A stretch of DNA of 64,000 nucleotides from Novosphingobium album (ex Liu et al. 2023) (GTDB lineage Bacteria; Pseudomonadota; Alphaproteobacteria; Sphingomonadales; Sphingomonadaceae), in assembly GCF_029076845.1 (NCBI RefSeq), contig NZ_JARESE010000070.1, positions 88,290 through 152,289 of the forward strand, read 5' to 3'. The notes under the pieces are model-generated. The model saw nothing but the letters and a program-made list of their open reading frames with translations. It was not told where the DNA came from and did no database searches. The position numbers and the translations under genes were made by a program. Shown here piece by piece: positions 1 to 9,927 of the stretch. The stretch's first letter is position 1. The number at the start of each line of letters is the position of its first letter.

Positions 1-1
1 C

Positions 2-313
2 GCCTTTCAGGACAGCGCCAAGCAGAAGGACGGCGGCCGTGTCGCCATCCACGAGTACCGCATGACCGCGACGGCGGACCTGGAAACGCTGGAGATCCTC
101 GCGCTCACGCCCGAAGCGCGCATCCTGCCCTTCTCCGAATGCCCGGGCGCGGTGCACAACACCCAGCGGCTGGTCGGCCGGCGGATCTCGGACATTCGCG
201 AAGACGTGCTCGCGCAATTGCGCGGCCCGCAAGGCTGCACCCACCTCAACGACGCGCTGCGCGCGCTGGCCGACGTGCCGCGCCTCGCCGGGTATTTGCG
301 CGAGCCGGCCTGA
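2..313 (+). CDS. DUF2889 domain protein, C-terminal part
   Basis: This is the 3' end of a gene that begins before the window; the reading frame is open from base 2 to the TGA at 311-313. The visible 103 residues contain the end of a DUF2889 domain, recognisable by GCTHLNDALRALADV near the C-terminus and by the CPGAVHN segment. The family has no established biochemical role but is often found beside acyl-CoA and aromatic catabolism genes in proteobacteria. The next gene, a large ferredoxin oxidoreductase, follows on the same strand, so the two may be co-transcribed. The N-terminus cannot be seen. Confidence 0.75.
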   Translation, partial: AFQDSAKQKDGGRVAIHEYRMTATADLETLEILALTPEARILPFSECPGAVHNTQRLVGRRISDIREDVLAQLRGPQGCTHLNDALRALADVPRLAGYLREPA

Positions 314-453
314 GGCCAGCGGACCGGGGCATGTGATCCCCGGCGCATTCGAGGCAAGGCGAATTGACCGCCACGGCGCAAACGCCCGTTCCGCTTGCGC
401 GCCCGCCACCCATCTGGAAAGCCCGGCCACGACAAGAGAACCCCGGGGAAGCC

Positions 454-3400
454 GTGACCAGAACCGTCGTCACGCTGGATGACAAATATACGCAGGGCGA
501 AGGGCAAGTGATGCTCTCCGCGCTGCAGGGCGTGGTGCGCCTGCTGCTTGACCAGTCGCGCCGCGATGCGGCGGCGGGCCTCGGGACCGCGGGCTATGTC
601 ACCGGCTATCGCGGCTCCCCGATCACCACGCTCGATGCGCAGCTCTGGGCCGCGCAGACGCTGCTGGACGCGCACGACATCCGCTTCGAGCCGGGGCTGA
701 ACGAGGAACTGGCGGCGACGTCGCTGCGCGGCACGCAGCAGCTCGACTGGTACGGCAAGCCGCGCGTCGATGGGGTGTTTGCGCTGTGGTATGCCAAGGG
801 CGTGGGCGTCGAGCGCGCGGGCGAGGCGATCAAGGCGGCCAATTTCGAAGGCACCCACCGCAACGGCGGCGCGCTGCTGCTGTGCGGCGACGACCATGCC
901 GCCAAGTCATCGCTCACCGCGCACCAGTCCGAACACGTGCTCGTCACCGCGATGGTGCCGGTGCTCTATCCCGCCACCACTGACGAGATCCTGTCGATGG
1001 GCCAGCTCGGCTGGGCGCTCTCGCGCGCGAGCGGGCTTTATGTGGGCCTGAAGGCCGTGACCGACACGCTCGACCTGACGACGACGGTGACACTGCCGGG
1101 GCACGCGTTCCCCATCGCCATGCCCGAGTTGCCCCCCGGTTCCTCACCCAACTTGCGCATCGCGATGTCGGCGCTGCAGCAGGAGCAGGCGGTGATCGAG
1201 CAGCGGCTGCCGATCGTGCCGCTGTTCGCAAGCCTCAACCGGCTCGACCGCGTGACGCAGGACGCGCCCGATCGCCGGCTGACCGTGGTGAGCGCCGGCA
1301 AGGCGTGGCTCGATGTCTGCCAGGCGCTCGCCGACCTGGGGCTCGGCGCAGCGCGATGCCGCGCCATCGGCCTGCGCGTGGTCAAGCTCGGTCTGGTCTG
1401 GCCGGTCGATGCCGGCTTCCTGCGCGAAGCCTGCGGCGGCAGCGGCGAAGTGCTGGTGATCGAGGAGAAGCGCGCCTTCATCGAGGATCAGATCGCGCGC
1501 ATCTTCTATGGCCGCGCCGATGCCCCGGCGCTTTCGGGCAAGACCGCGCCCGACGGCACGCGGCTGCTGGCCGAGATCGGCGTGCTCGATCCCGGCACGG
1601 TGCGCCGCGCGCTGGTGCAGCGGCTGGCCACGCTCGGCCTGCTGCCGGAGGAAGCCGCCGCGCGCGATGCGGCTCTGCGCGAGATGGAAGGCGGCGCCCG
1701 GCTGCTGGCGCTCACCGCGATCCGCCCGGCCTATTTCTGCTCGGGCTGCCCGCACAACACATCGACCCTGGTGCCCGAAGGCAGCGCAGCGATGGGGGCG
1801 ACGGGGTGCCATGGCCTGGCCCATTACATGCCCGAGCGCCACACGATGCAGACCGTCAGCATGGGGCAGGAAGGGATGCCCTGGGTCGCCGCGCAAAGCT
1901 TCGTCGATACGCCGCACATGTTCCAGAACCTGGGCGACGGCACCTATACCCATTCCGGCCTGCTGACGATCCGCGCGGCGGTGGCGGCCAAAAGCCGCGT
2001 CACCTTCAAGATCCTCTACAACGATGCCGTGGCGATGACCGGCGGCCAGCCGGCCGAAGGCGCGCTCAGCCCCGAGCAGATCGTGCGCGAACTGGTGATC
2101 GAAGGCGTCTGGCCGGTCGTGCTGGTAAGCGAAGACCCGTCGCGCTTTGCCGACAGCCCCCTGCCCTCCGGCGTGCGCGTGCGCCATCGCGACGAGCTTG
2201 ACGCGGTCCAGCGCGAATTGCGCGAGGTGAACGGCACCAGCGGCATCGTCTATGAGCAGACTTGCGCCAACGAGAAGCGGCGGCGGCGCAAGAAGGGCCA
2301 ATACCCCGATCCCGACAAGCGATTGTTCATCAACACCGCCGTGTGCGAAGGCTGCGGCGATTGCTCGGTGCAGTCGAACTGCCTTTCCGTCACGCCGGTG
2401 GAGACCGAGTTCGGCCGCAAGCGGGCGATCGACCAATCCACCTGCAACAAGGACTATAGCTGCATCAAGGGATTCTGCCCCAGCTTCGTCGAAGTCTCGG
2501 GCGCCGGCCCGGCCCGGCGCGATTTCGACGCCGGGGCGCTGGCGGCCATGGTCGCCAGGCTGCCCGCGCCGCCCGTGCTCGACGTGGTGCAAGCCCCGCG
2601 CGCGCTGCTTGTCACCGGCATCGGCGGGACCGGGGTGCTGACCGTGGGCGCGATCCTGGCCATGGCCGCGCACCTGGAAGGCAAGGCCGTCAAGGTGCTG
2701 GACCAGACCGGCATGGCGCAGAAGGGCGGCGCGGTGACGAGCCATATCCGCATCGGCGCGGATATGCGGGCGATTCCCTCCGCGCGGCTGGGCACCGGGC
2801 AGGCCGACGTGATCATCGCCTGCGATCTGGTGGTCGGCTCGGCGCCCGACGTGCTCGCGCTCGCCCGGCCCGATACGCATGTGCTGGCGAACGAGGATGT
2901 GGTTCCGACGGGCGAGTTCCAGCGCAACCGCGATCTTGACCTTACCGTCACGCGCTTCCTCGCGGCGATCGGCAAGCGGGTCGATCCGGCCCGGATCGCC
3001 GCGCTGCGCGCCGGATCGCTGGCGACGCGGCTGCTGGGCGATTCGATCTTCACCAACCTGATGATGGTCGGCTTCGCGGCGCAGAAGGGCCTGCTGCCGG
3101 TGGGGCTCGACGCGATCGAGGAAGCGATCCGGCTGAACGGGATCGCCGCGAAAGCGAACCTCGCCGCGCTGGCGCTCGGGCGGCTGGCGGCGGATGGCGC
3201 GGCCGACCTGTTCGATCTCGCCGACGCGCCGGCGCACCAGCCCGCCTTTCCCGTGACCCTGGCGGACGTCACCGAAAGCCGCGCCAGGCTGCTTGCCGCT
3301 TACCAGAACCCGGCCTGGGCCGCCGATTACCGCGCCTTCCTTGACGATATCGCCGGGACGCTGGCCGCGCGCGGGCTGGGCGAATGCGAGGCGCTGCGCG

Positions 3401-3936
3401 TCGAGATCGCGCGCGGCCTGGGCAAGCTGATGGCCTACAAGGACGAATACGAGGTGGCCCGGCTGTACAGCGATCCGGCCTTCCGCGCGCAACTGGCCGA
3501 TGCCTTCGCCGGCAGCCCCCGGCTCAAGGTCCACCTCGCCCCGCCGCTGCTGGCCTGGCGCAAGGATGCGCGGACAGGGCGCCCCCGGAAGATCGCGTTC
3601 GGCGGCTGGATCTTTCCCGTGTTCGGCCTGCTGGCAAGGCTCAAGGGCCTGCGCGGCACCGCGTTCGACCCGTTCGGCCATACCGCCGAGCGGCGGCTGG
3701 AACGCGCGCTGATCGGCGAATACAAGGATCTCGTCCGCGATATCGCCGCCCGCGTCACGCCCGCGACGCTGCCCGTCGCCATCCAGCTTGCCGCCGCCCC
3801 GGAACTGGTCGCGGGTTATGGCCCGGTCAAGGACGCAGGCATTGCCGCCTATCGCGCGCGCGTGGCCGAAGGACTGCCCCGGCTGGAGCCCGCACCCGCG
3901 CCGCCCGCCGCCGCCCTGGCGCGCGAGCCGGCCTGA
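454..3936 (+). CDS. Indolepyruvate ferredoxin oxidoreductase, fused alpha/beta type
   Basis: A fused 2-oxoacid:ferredoxin oxidoreductase of about 1160 residues. The family converts arylpyruvates or related 2-oxoacids to the acyl-CoA plus CO2 and reduces ferredoxin, using thiamine diphosphate and Fe-S clusters. The N-terminal half is the IorA-like part. A cysteine-rich segment starts at about residue 631 (CEGCGDC, then CNKDYSCIKGFC), and the C-terminal gamma-type domain starts near residue 722 with GIGGTGVLTVGAIL. The frame is open from TTG 364, but GTG 454 is preferred: a GGGGAA ribosome site precedes it and the conserved VTLDDKYT starts there. An aldehyde dehydrogenase lies nearby, which would fit aromatic amino acid breakdown. 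The exact 2-oxoacid is not known. Confidence 0.9.
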   Translation: MTRTVVTLDDKYTQGEGQVMLSALQGVVRLLLDQSRRDAAAGLGTAGYVTGYRGSPITTLDAQLWAAQTLLDAHDIRFEPGLNEELAATSLRGTQQLDWYGKPRVDGVFALWYAKGVGVERAGEAIKAANFEGTHRNGGALLLCGDDHAAKSSLTAHQSEHVLVTAMVPVLYPATTDEILSMGQLGWALSRASGLYVGLKAVTDTLDLTTTVTLPGHAFPIAMPELPPGSSPNLRIAMSALQQEQAVIEQRLPIVPLFASLNRLDRVTQDAPDRRLTVVSAGKAWLDVCQALADLGLGAARCRAIGLRVVKLGLVWPVDAGFLREACGGSGEVLVIEEKRAFIEDQIARIFYGRADAPALSGKTAPDGTRLLAEIGVLDPGTVRRALVQRLATLGLLPEEAAARDAALREMEGGARLLALTAIRPAYFCSGCPHNTSTLVPEGSAAMGATGCHGLAHYMPERHTMQTVSMGQEGMPWVAAQSFVDTPHMFQNLGDGTYTHSGLLTIRAAVAAKSRVTFKILYNDAVAMTGGQPAEGALSPEQIVRELVIEGVWPVVLVSEDPSRFADSPLPSGVRVRHRDELDAVQRELREVNGTSGIVYEQTCANEKRRRRKKGQYPDPDKRLFINTAVCEGCGDCSVQSNCLSVTPVETEFGRKRAIDQSTCNKDYSCIKGFCPSFVEVSGAGPARRDFDAGALAAMVARLPAPPVLDVVQAPRALLVTGIGGTGVLTVGAILAMAAHLEGKAVKVLDQTGMAQKGGAVTSHIRIGADMRAIPSARLGTGQADVIIACDLVVGSAPDVLALARPDTHVLANEDVVPTGEFQRNRDLDLTVTRFLAAIGKRVDPARIAALRAGSLATRLLGDSIFTNLMMVGFAAQKGLLPVGLDAIEEAIRLNGIAAKANLAALALGRLAADGAADLFDLADAPAHQPAFPVTLADVTESRARLLAAYQNPAWAADYRAFLDDIAGTLAARGLGECEALRVEIARGLGKLMAYKDEYEVARLYSDPAFRAQLADAFAGSPRLKVHLAPPLLAWRKDARTGRPRKIAFGGWIFPVFGLLARLKGLRGTAFDPFGHTAERRLERALIGEYKDLVRDIAARVTPATLPVAIQLAAAPELVAGYGPVKDAGIAAYRARVAEGLPRLEPAPAPPAAALAREPA

Positions 3937-3948
3937 AGCCGCGCGGGG

Positions 3949-4410
3949 TCAGGCTGCGTCCTGCCGGCGTTCGGGCAGGATCACCGCTTCCATCGCGTTC
4001 TGCAACGCCTTGTGGAAGCCGGCGAGCCCGGCCATCCGTTCCCGCGCCGCGCCAGTCGCCACGCTGGCCTTGCGCGCGGTGATCAGCTCCGCCATGCGGC
4101 CCAGCGTCTGCGCCTGCTTGCGCAGCGGCGCGCCGGGATCGTCCCCCGCGACATAGAACACCCGCTTGGTCCCGCGCTCGCCCAGCCGGCGGGCATTGCC
4201 ATGCTCTTCCAGCACCTTGGCGGCGGTGCAGGCGTTGCTTTTGCTGATCTCCAGATCGCGCGCGATGTCATCCAGGCTCACCGGCTCGTTCATCATCTGG
4301 AGATAGCCGTAAAGCCGCGCGGCATTGCCGGGCATACTCCACGCCGACAGCAGCCCGGCCAGATCGTCGATGAACCGCCGCTGCTCGGGCGAAAGATTTC
4401 CCTTTGACAT
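3949..4410 (-). CDS. MarR/GbsR-family transcriptional regulator
   Basis: A small DNA-binding regulator of 153 residues. A winged helix is visible in RLYGYLQMMNEPVSLDDIARDLEISKSN (about residues 33-60), followed by a wing with RRLGERGTKRVFYV. This arrangement resembles the GbsR branch of MarR-like proteins. The frame is open back to a GTG at 4437, but a perfect palindrome at 4409-4430 overlies that extension, so ATG 4410 is preferred; no strong ribosome site decides it. The gene is divergent from the aldehyde dehydrogenase at 4536 and convergent with the oxidoreductase ending at 3936. It probably controls the dehydrogenase and itself. Confidence 0.8.
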   Translation of the reverse strand: MSKGNLSPEQRRFIDDLAGLLSAWSMPGNAARLYGYLQMMNEPVSLDDIARDLEISKSNACTAAKVLEEHGNARRLGERGTKRVFYVAGDDPGAPLRKQAQTLGRMAELITARKASVATGAARERMAGLAGFHKALQNAMEAVILPERRQDAA

Positions 4411-4430
4411 ATTCTGCATATCCAGAATAT
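4409..4430. promoter_or_regulatory. Palindromic operator candidate for the MarR/GbsR-type regulator
   Basis: A perfect inverted repeat with 8-bp arms, ATATTCTG and CAGAATAT, separated by CATATC. It lies at the start of the divergent regulator gene and about 105 bp before the aldehyde dehydrogenase start. Position, symmetry and size fit a MarR-type dimer site that would control both genes. This is inference from sequence symmetry only. Confidence 0.5.
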
Positions 4431-4535
4431 TGATCACTTCAGTCAGGGAATCAAGCTCGAAATGCGGCCCGATGGGCGCCGGGCGTGACCGCGAAAGCCC
4501 TGCCGAAGAACCCGTTTGCAGAGGATTTTCCTATC

Positions 4536-6029
<1,494 letters not shown>

Positions 6030-6039
6030 CCCGCGCCAG

Positions 6040-6250
6040 ATGGGATTGGAAATGGGTGTGAAATGCGCCTGTCGACGCGTAATCGCGCCGGCCCGCTCCC
6101 GTCCGAGGGTGACGAAAATGTCCGGGGGACATTTTCGCCGAGGGACCGGCCTCCCACAGAGTACCATTCCTATGAGAGGCCGGGTGGGGGCGCTGGCTGG
6201 TACCGCCACGAAATGCGCTCTTCCACGCATTTCGAAACAGACTCCTAAGC
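6040..6250. repeat. Intergenic palindromic element, copy 1 (with insertion)
   Basis: This fills most of the 311-base gap between the aldehyde dehydrogenase and the SDR. Its right half (GAGGCCGGGTGGG, then GGCTGGTACCGCC, then AAATGCGC and CGCATTTCG) closely matches the right half of the element at 9764-9916. The left half carries an extra internal hairpin, GAAAATGTCC-GGG-GGACATTTTC. It belongs to a family also present at 9764, 23071 and 34532. No gene is visible here. The SDR promoter must lie in the last 90 bases. Confidence 0.7.
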
Positions 6251-6340
6251 CGCTGGGGCGATGCGGAAGGCCCTTCCCATCATCGCCGCCTCCGCGCTAG
6301 CCTGCCGCGAGACAAGAGACCGGCTGGACGGGAGAGCAAG

Positions 6341-7144
6341 GTGGATTTTGCCGCGAAATACGGCCCCTGGGCGCTGATCGCCGGGGCATCGGAAGGAACG
6401 GGCGCCAGCTTTGCCCGGCAACTGGCCGAAAAGGGCCTGAACCTGATCCTCATCGCCCGGCGCGAAGGGCCGCTGGACCAGCTCGCGCTGGAAATCCGCG
6501 CGGCGCACGGGGTGGAATGCGTCACCGCCTCGGTCGATCTCGCGCGGGACGACGCGGCCGAGCGCATGGCCGCCGCGGCGGGCGAGCGCGAGGTGGGCCT
6601 GCTGATCCTCAACGCCGGGTCCGATCCCAACGGCTCGCTGTTCCTCGACAACCCGATCGCCAACTGGGACACGCTGGCGATGCGCAACGTCATGACCGTG
6701 ATGCGCGCCTGCCACCGCTTCGGCGCGCCGATGCGCGATCGCGGGCGCGGCGGGATCATGATCGTCGGCTCGGGCGCCTGCTATGGCGGGCTGCCGGGCA
6801 TCAGCGTCTATTGCGCGACCAAGGCGTTCGACCTGGTGCTGAGCGAAGCGCTCTGGGCCGAGCTGGAACCGCACGGCGTGGACGTGCTGAGCTATGTCCT
6901 GGGCCGCACCGATACGCCCGCCCACCGCGAACTGATGGAAGCGCGCGGCATGGCCGTTCCCGCAGACTTGGCCGACCCCGACGATGTCGCCCGGCTCGGG
7001 CTCGAACGCCTGCCGCACGGCCCGATCTGCAACTGGGGCGAGGCCGACGATGTCGCCGGGATGAGCGTCACTTCCGCCGCCCAGCGGCGCGAGCGCATCC
7101 GCGCCATCGCCGCCATGTCCGCCGCCTATGCCGCGAAGGACTGA
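6341..7144 (+). CDS. SDR family NAD(P)-dependent oxidoreductase
   Basis: A 267-residue classical short-chain dehydrogenase/reductase. The cofactor-binding glycine motif is GASEGTGASFA near the N-terminus, LNAG is present in LLILNAGSDP, and the catalytic pair is Tyr157/Lys161 in YCATK. The start is GTG 6341 with a GGAGAG ribosome site. ALIAGASEG places it in the branch with atypical glycine spacing that acts on acyl or fatty substrates, but the substrate cannot be read. The SnoaL-like gene starts five bases after its stop, so at least five genes (6341-9762) probably form one operon. Confidence 0.88.
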   Translation: MDFAAKYGPWALIAGASEGTGASFARQLAEKGLNLILIARREGPLDQLALEIRAAHGVECVTASVDLARDDAAERMAAAAGEREVGLLILNAGSDPNGSLFLDNPIANWDTLAMRNVMTVMRACHRFGAPMRDRGRGGIMIVGSGACYGGLPGISVYCATKAFDLVLSEALWAELEPHGVDVLSYVLGRTDTPAHRELMEARGMAVPADLADPDDVARLGLERLPHGPICNWGEADDVAGMSVTSAAQRRERIRAIAAMSAAYAAKD

Positions 7145-7148
7145 AGCC

Positions 7149-7655
7149 ATGAGCGACACTCTTGCCCAGCTTGCCGACAAGCAGGCGATCACCGAGCTGA
7201 TCTATACCTATTGCCGCGCGGTCGATCGGCTGGACGTGCCGCTGGGCCATTCGGTCTGGCATGAAGACGGCTATGCCGACTATGGCGCCGCCTATTACCG
7301 GGGGCCCGGCCGGGGCGTGATCGACCTGATCTGCCAGCATCACCTGGGCCTGCTCAGCCATTCGCACCAGGTGGCCAACGTGCTCATCGCGCTCGACGGC
7401 GACGATGCGGGCAGCGAGGCTTACGTCACCGGCACCATGCGCGCCGAGCGCGATGGCAAGCTGTTCCAGATCGGCGTCTGGGGCCGCTATCTCGATCGCT
7501 GGCAGAAGCGCGGCGGGCGCTGGGGCCTGCTGCACCGGGTGGTGGTGTTCGAGCATCAGGAAATGCGCGAGACCACCGATCTGCCCAGCCACGGCGTGCC
7601 CTCCTCGCGCGACCGGGACGATCCGTCCTACGCGATCCTGGCCAAATGGCCCTGA
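7149..7655 (+). CDS. SnoaL-like / NTF2-fold protein
   Basis: A 168-residue protein of the SnoaL-like NTF2 superfamily. The N-terminus, with DKQAITELIYTYCRAVDRLD, is the usual opening helix of these cone-shaped folds, and the end of the domain shows GRYLDRWQKRGGRWGLLHR. Members act as small isomerases, hydratases or cyclases, or as the small partner of ring-hydroxylating oxygenases. ATG 7149 follows the SDR stop at once. The next gene is a luciferase-like monooxygenase, so a role in the same catabolic route is likely. The reaction is unknown. Confidence 0.8.
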   Translation: MSDTLAQLADKQAITELIYTYCRAVDRLDVPLGHSVWHEDGYADYGAAYYRGPGRGVIDLICQHHLGLLSHSHQVANVLIALDGDDAGSEAYVTGTMRAERDGKLFQIGVWGRYLDRWQKRGGRWGLLHRVVVFEHQEMRETTDLPSHGVPSSRDRDDPSYAILAKWP

Positions 7656-7703
7656 CCGCCGCCTTGCCTCCGATTCCCCCATCGCCGCGCTGAAAGGCCC
7701 GTC

Positions 7704-8714
7704 ATGAACCAAATCCGCATCAACGTTTCCTTCGACATGCGCTCGCCCGAATGGGCCACGCCCACGCACGAGCTTTATCGCGCCGCGATCGAGATGGCCG
7801 CCTTCGTCGATGGCATCGGCGTCGATACCATCGGCCTGATGCAGCACCATGGATCGGATGACGGTTATCTGCCGCAGCCCTTCACGCTGGCCGGCGGCAT
7901 GGCCGCCGTCACCGGCCGCGTGCGCTTTCTGCTGGGCGCGGTGATCCTGCCGCTGCACGATCCGGTGGAACTGGCCGAGCAGATCGCGGTGGTCGATCTC
8001 ATGTCGAACGGGCGGCTCAACGTGATCTTCGGCGCGGGCTATGTGCCGTTCGAATTCGCCATGTTCAACAAGTCGCTCAAGGACCGGGCGAAGCTGATGG
8101 ACCAGGGGATCGAGACCATCCTGCGCGCGCTGCATGGTGAGCGGTTCGAGATGGAAGGCCGCCCGATCTTCGTTCGCCCGCTGCCGGTGCAGGCGCCCGA
8201 GGATATCATCATGGTCGGCGGCGGCGTGCCCGCATCGGCGAAGCGCGCCGCGAAGTTCGGCGTCGGCTTCGGCCCGATGAAGCCGGAACTGATCGACATC
8301 TACCTGGCGGAATGCGAACGCCTGGGCCACGCGCCGCGCACCCATTTCCGCCCGGTGCCGGGTATGCCGCTGTCGATCCACTTGTGCCAGGACCCGGACG
8401 AAGGCTGGGCCGCGATCGAGCGCCACGCCGTCCACGTCATCACCGAATACGCCAAGTGGGCCGAACAGGAAGGCGATGGCTCCAACTCACCATTCAAGGG
8501 GCTCGATAACCCGGCGGTGCTGCGCCACGCCGGGCTCTTCGTCGCCTGGACGCCGGACCAGCTGGTCGAGCGGGTCGGCCAGCTTGGCGGCATGGGCAAT
8601 GTCGGCTTCCAGCCGCTGCTGGGCGGGCTTTCGCCCGAACAGGGCTGGAAAAGCCTCAAGCTGCTGGAACAGACCATGCCACGCCTGCGGCAGGCCATGG
8701 CCGTCACGGCCTGA
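7704..8714 (+). CDS. LLM-class flavin-dependent oxidoreductase
   Basis: A 336-residue bacterial luciferase-like monooxygenase with the TIM-barrel signatures of the family: INVSFDMRSPEWA at the N-terminus, FLLGAVILPLHDPVELAEQ, IVDLMSNGRLNVIFGAGY-type text around residues 95-115, and MVGGGVPASAKRAA later. Enzymes of this class use FMN or F420 and oxidise aldehydes, ketones or terpenoids. A deazaflavin-type (DDN-like) protein lies elsewhere in the window at 62.3 kb, so F420 use is possible but not shown. The gene is in an operon with the SDR, SnoaL-like and zinc dehydrogenase genes; the downstream start is 13 bases away. Confidence 0.88.
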   Translation: MNQIRINVSFDMRSPEWATPTHELYRAAIEMAAFVDGIGVDTIGLMQHHGSDDGYLPQPFTLAGGMAAVTGRVRFLLGAVILPLHDPVELAEQIAVVDLMSNGRLNVIFGAGYVPFEFAMFNKSLKDRAKLMDQGIETILRALHGERFEMEGRPIFVRPLPVQAPEDIIMVGGGVPASAKRAAKFGVGFGPMKPELIDIYLAECERLGHAPRTHFRPVPGMPLSIHLCQDPDEGWAAIERHAVHVITEYAKWAEQEGDGSNSPFKGLDNPAVLRHAGLFVAWTPDQLVERVGQLGGMGNVGFQPLLGGLSPEQGWKSLKLLEQTMPRLRQAMAVTA

Positions 8715-8727
8715 AGGAGAACGCGTG

Positions 8728-9762
8728 ATGAAAGCCGCCTATGTCCAGAACGGCGAGGTCCTGGTCGGAGAGATCGCCGATCCCGTGCCCGGCAAGGGGC
8801 AAGCGCTGGTGCGCACCCATTCCTGCGGGCTCTGCGCGTCCGACGCGCATTTCCTGACCGGCGGCAAGAACATCATCGCCCTCTCGCGCCGGCTGGGCGG
8901 GCCTTATGCCGCACTCGATTTCGAGCGGCCCTTCGTGCCGGGCCACGAATATGTCGGCGAAGTGCTCGACTACGGGCCGGGCAGCCGCCGCACGGTCAGG
9001 CCGGGGCGCAAGGTCACGTCGGTGCCGATCATGCGCCAGGGCGGCAGCCACGCGGTGGTGGGCTTCAGCCACCAGTGCCCCGGCGGCTTCGGCGAGCTGA
9101 TGCTGCTGGACGAGGATTTCATCCTCGAAGTGCCCGATGGCCTGCCCGACGAATACGCCGCGATGATCGAGCCGCTGGCGGTCGGGCTGGAACACGCGCG
9201 GCGCGGGCGGCCCCAGCCGGGCGATGCCGCGCTGGTGATCGGCTGCGGCGCGATCGGCCTGGGCGTGATCGCCGGCCTCAAGCTGATGGGCGTGGCCCCG
9301 ATCATCGCCGCCGATTTCCACCAGAGCCGCCGCGACCTGGCCGTGGCGATGGGCGCGCATATCGCCGTCGACCCGCGCGAGGTGAACGCCTACGCACCGC
9401 TGCCCGATTTCGGCGGACGGCAGGCCAACCTGATCTACGAATGCGTCGGCCTGCCCGGCATGTTGCAGCGGATCATCGAATCGGCGCCGTTCGACGGGCG
9501 CATCGTCATGGGCGGCTATTGCATGGAGGAAGAGCCTTTCTTCGTCTTCGCCGCGCAGAACAAACGGCTCAACGTCCAGTTCGCCGGCGGCGAGGAACCG
9601 CAGGACATGGACCTGGCACTGCGCTCGATCGCCGACGGCTCGATCGACGTCACCCCATGGCTGGGCAGCCGCATCGGGCTGGGCGGCGTGGCCGATGCGA
9701 TCGCGAACGTATCGGGCCCCGGCACTCCGGTGCGCACGGTGATCGACCCGCGGATGCTGTAA
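8728..9762 (+). CDS. Zinc-binding alcohol dehydrogenase
   Basis: A 344-residue medium-chain dehydrogenase/reductase. Catalytic-zinc ligands are visible in CGLCASDAHF and GHEYVGEV, and the Rossmann motif is GCGAIGLGVIAGLKLMG. The four-cysteine structural-zinc loop is absent; a short MRQGGSHAV stretch stands in its place. ATG 8728 has an AAGGAG ribosome site and follows the monooxygenase by 13 bases; an in-frame extension to 8476 overlaps that gene and is not used. It is the last gene of the operon. The substrate is a secondary or primary alcohol or its ketone/aldehyde; more cannot be said. Confidence 0.88.
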   Translation: MKAAYVQNGEVLVGEIADPVPGKGQALVRTHSCGLCASDAHFLTGGKNIIALSRRLGGPYAALDFERPFVPGHEYVGEVLDYGPGSRRTVRPGRKVTSVPIMRQGGSHAVVGFSHQCPGGFGELMLLDEDFILEVPDGLPDEYAAMIEPLAVGLEHARRGRPQPGDAALVIGCGAIGLGVIAGLKLMGVAPIIAADFHQSRRDLAVAMGAHIAVDPREVNAYAPLPDFGGRQANLIYECVGLPGMLQRIIESAPFDGRIVMGGYCMEEEPFFVFAAQNKRLNVQFAGGEEPQDMDLALRSIADGSIDVTPWLGSRIGLGGVADAIANVSGPGTPVRTVIDPRML

Positions 9763-9763
9763 G

Positions 9764-9916
9764 AACCTGTTTGGGAATGCGCCATTCGGCGCAAGGCCGC
9801 ACCAGCCCGCTCCCCCACCCGGCCACCCATAGAATACTGCCGTTGGGTGGCCGGGTGGGGGAGCGGGCTGGTGCGGCCTTGAAATGCGATCATCCGCGCA
9901 TTTCCAAGCAGGCTCC
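9764..9916. repeat. Intergenic palindromic element, copy 2
   Basis: A compact element filling the gap between the convergent zinc dehydrogenase and VOC genes. Its ends are imperfect inverted repeats: AACCTGTTTGGGAATGCGC on the left, and on the right a sequence whose complement reads GGAGCCTGCTTGGAAATGCG. Inside is a 37-bp perfect hairpin (9793-9829 against 9844-9880). It is related to the elements at 6040, 23071 and 34532. It may act as a bidirectional terminator, but it lacks T-tracts and looks like a small non-autonomous mobile element. Confidence 0.75.
9793..9880. repeat. 37-bp perfect inverted repeat (hairpin)
   Basis: The left arm 9793-9829 (starts AAGGCCGCACCAGCCCGC) and the right arm 9844-9880 (ends GGGCTGGTGCGGCCTT) are exact complements over 37 bases, with a 14-base loop TAGAATACTGCCGT. 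It is the core of element copy 2. Confidence 0.9.
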
Positions 9917-9927
9917 AAGTTCCGCGC

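Noticed and set aside
1144..3681. 845-codon open frame on the minus strand opposite the ferredoxin oxidoreductase
   Set aside because: Its sequence is rich in Arg, Gln, His and Ala without any domain; it mirrors the codon pattern of the real gene on the other strand.
8476..8727. N-terminal extension of the zinc dehydrogenase
   Set aside because: It overlaps the LLM gene, has no ribosome site, and the family start motif begins at ATG 8728 with AAGGAG.
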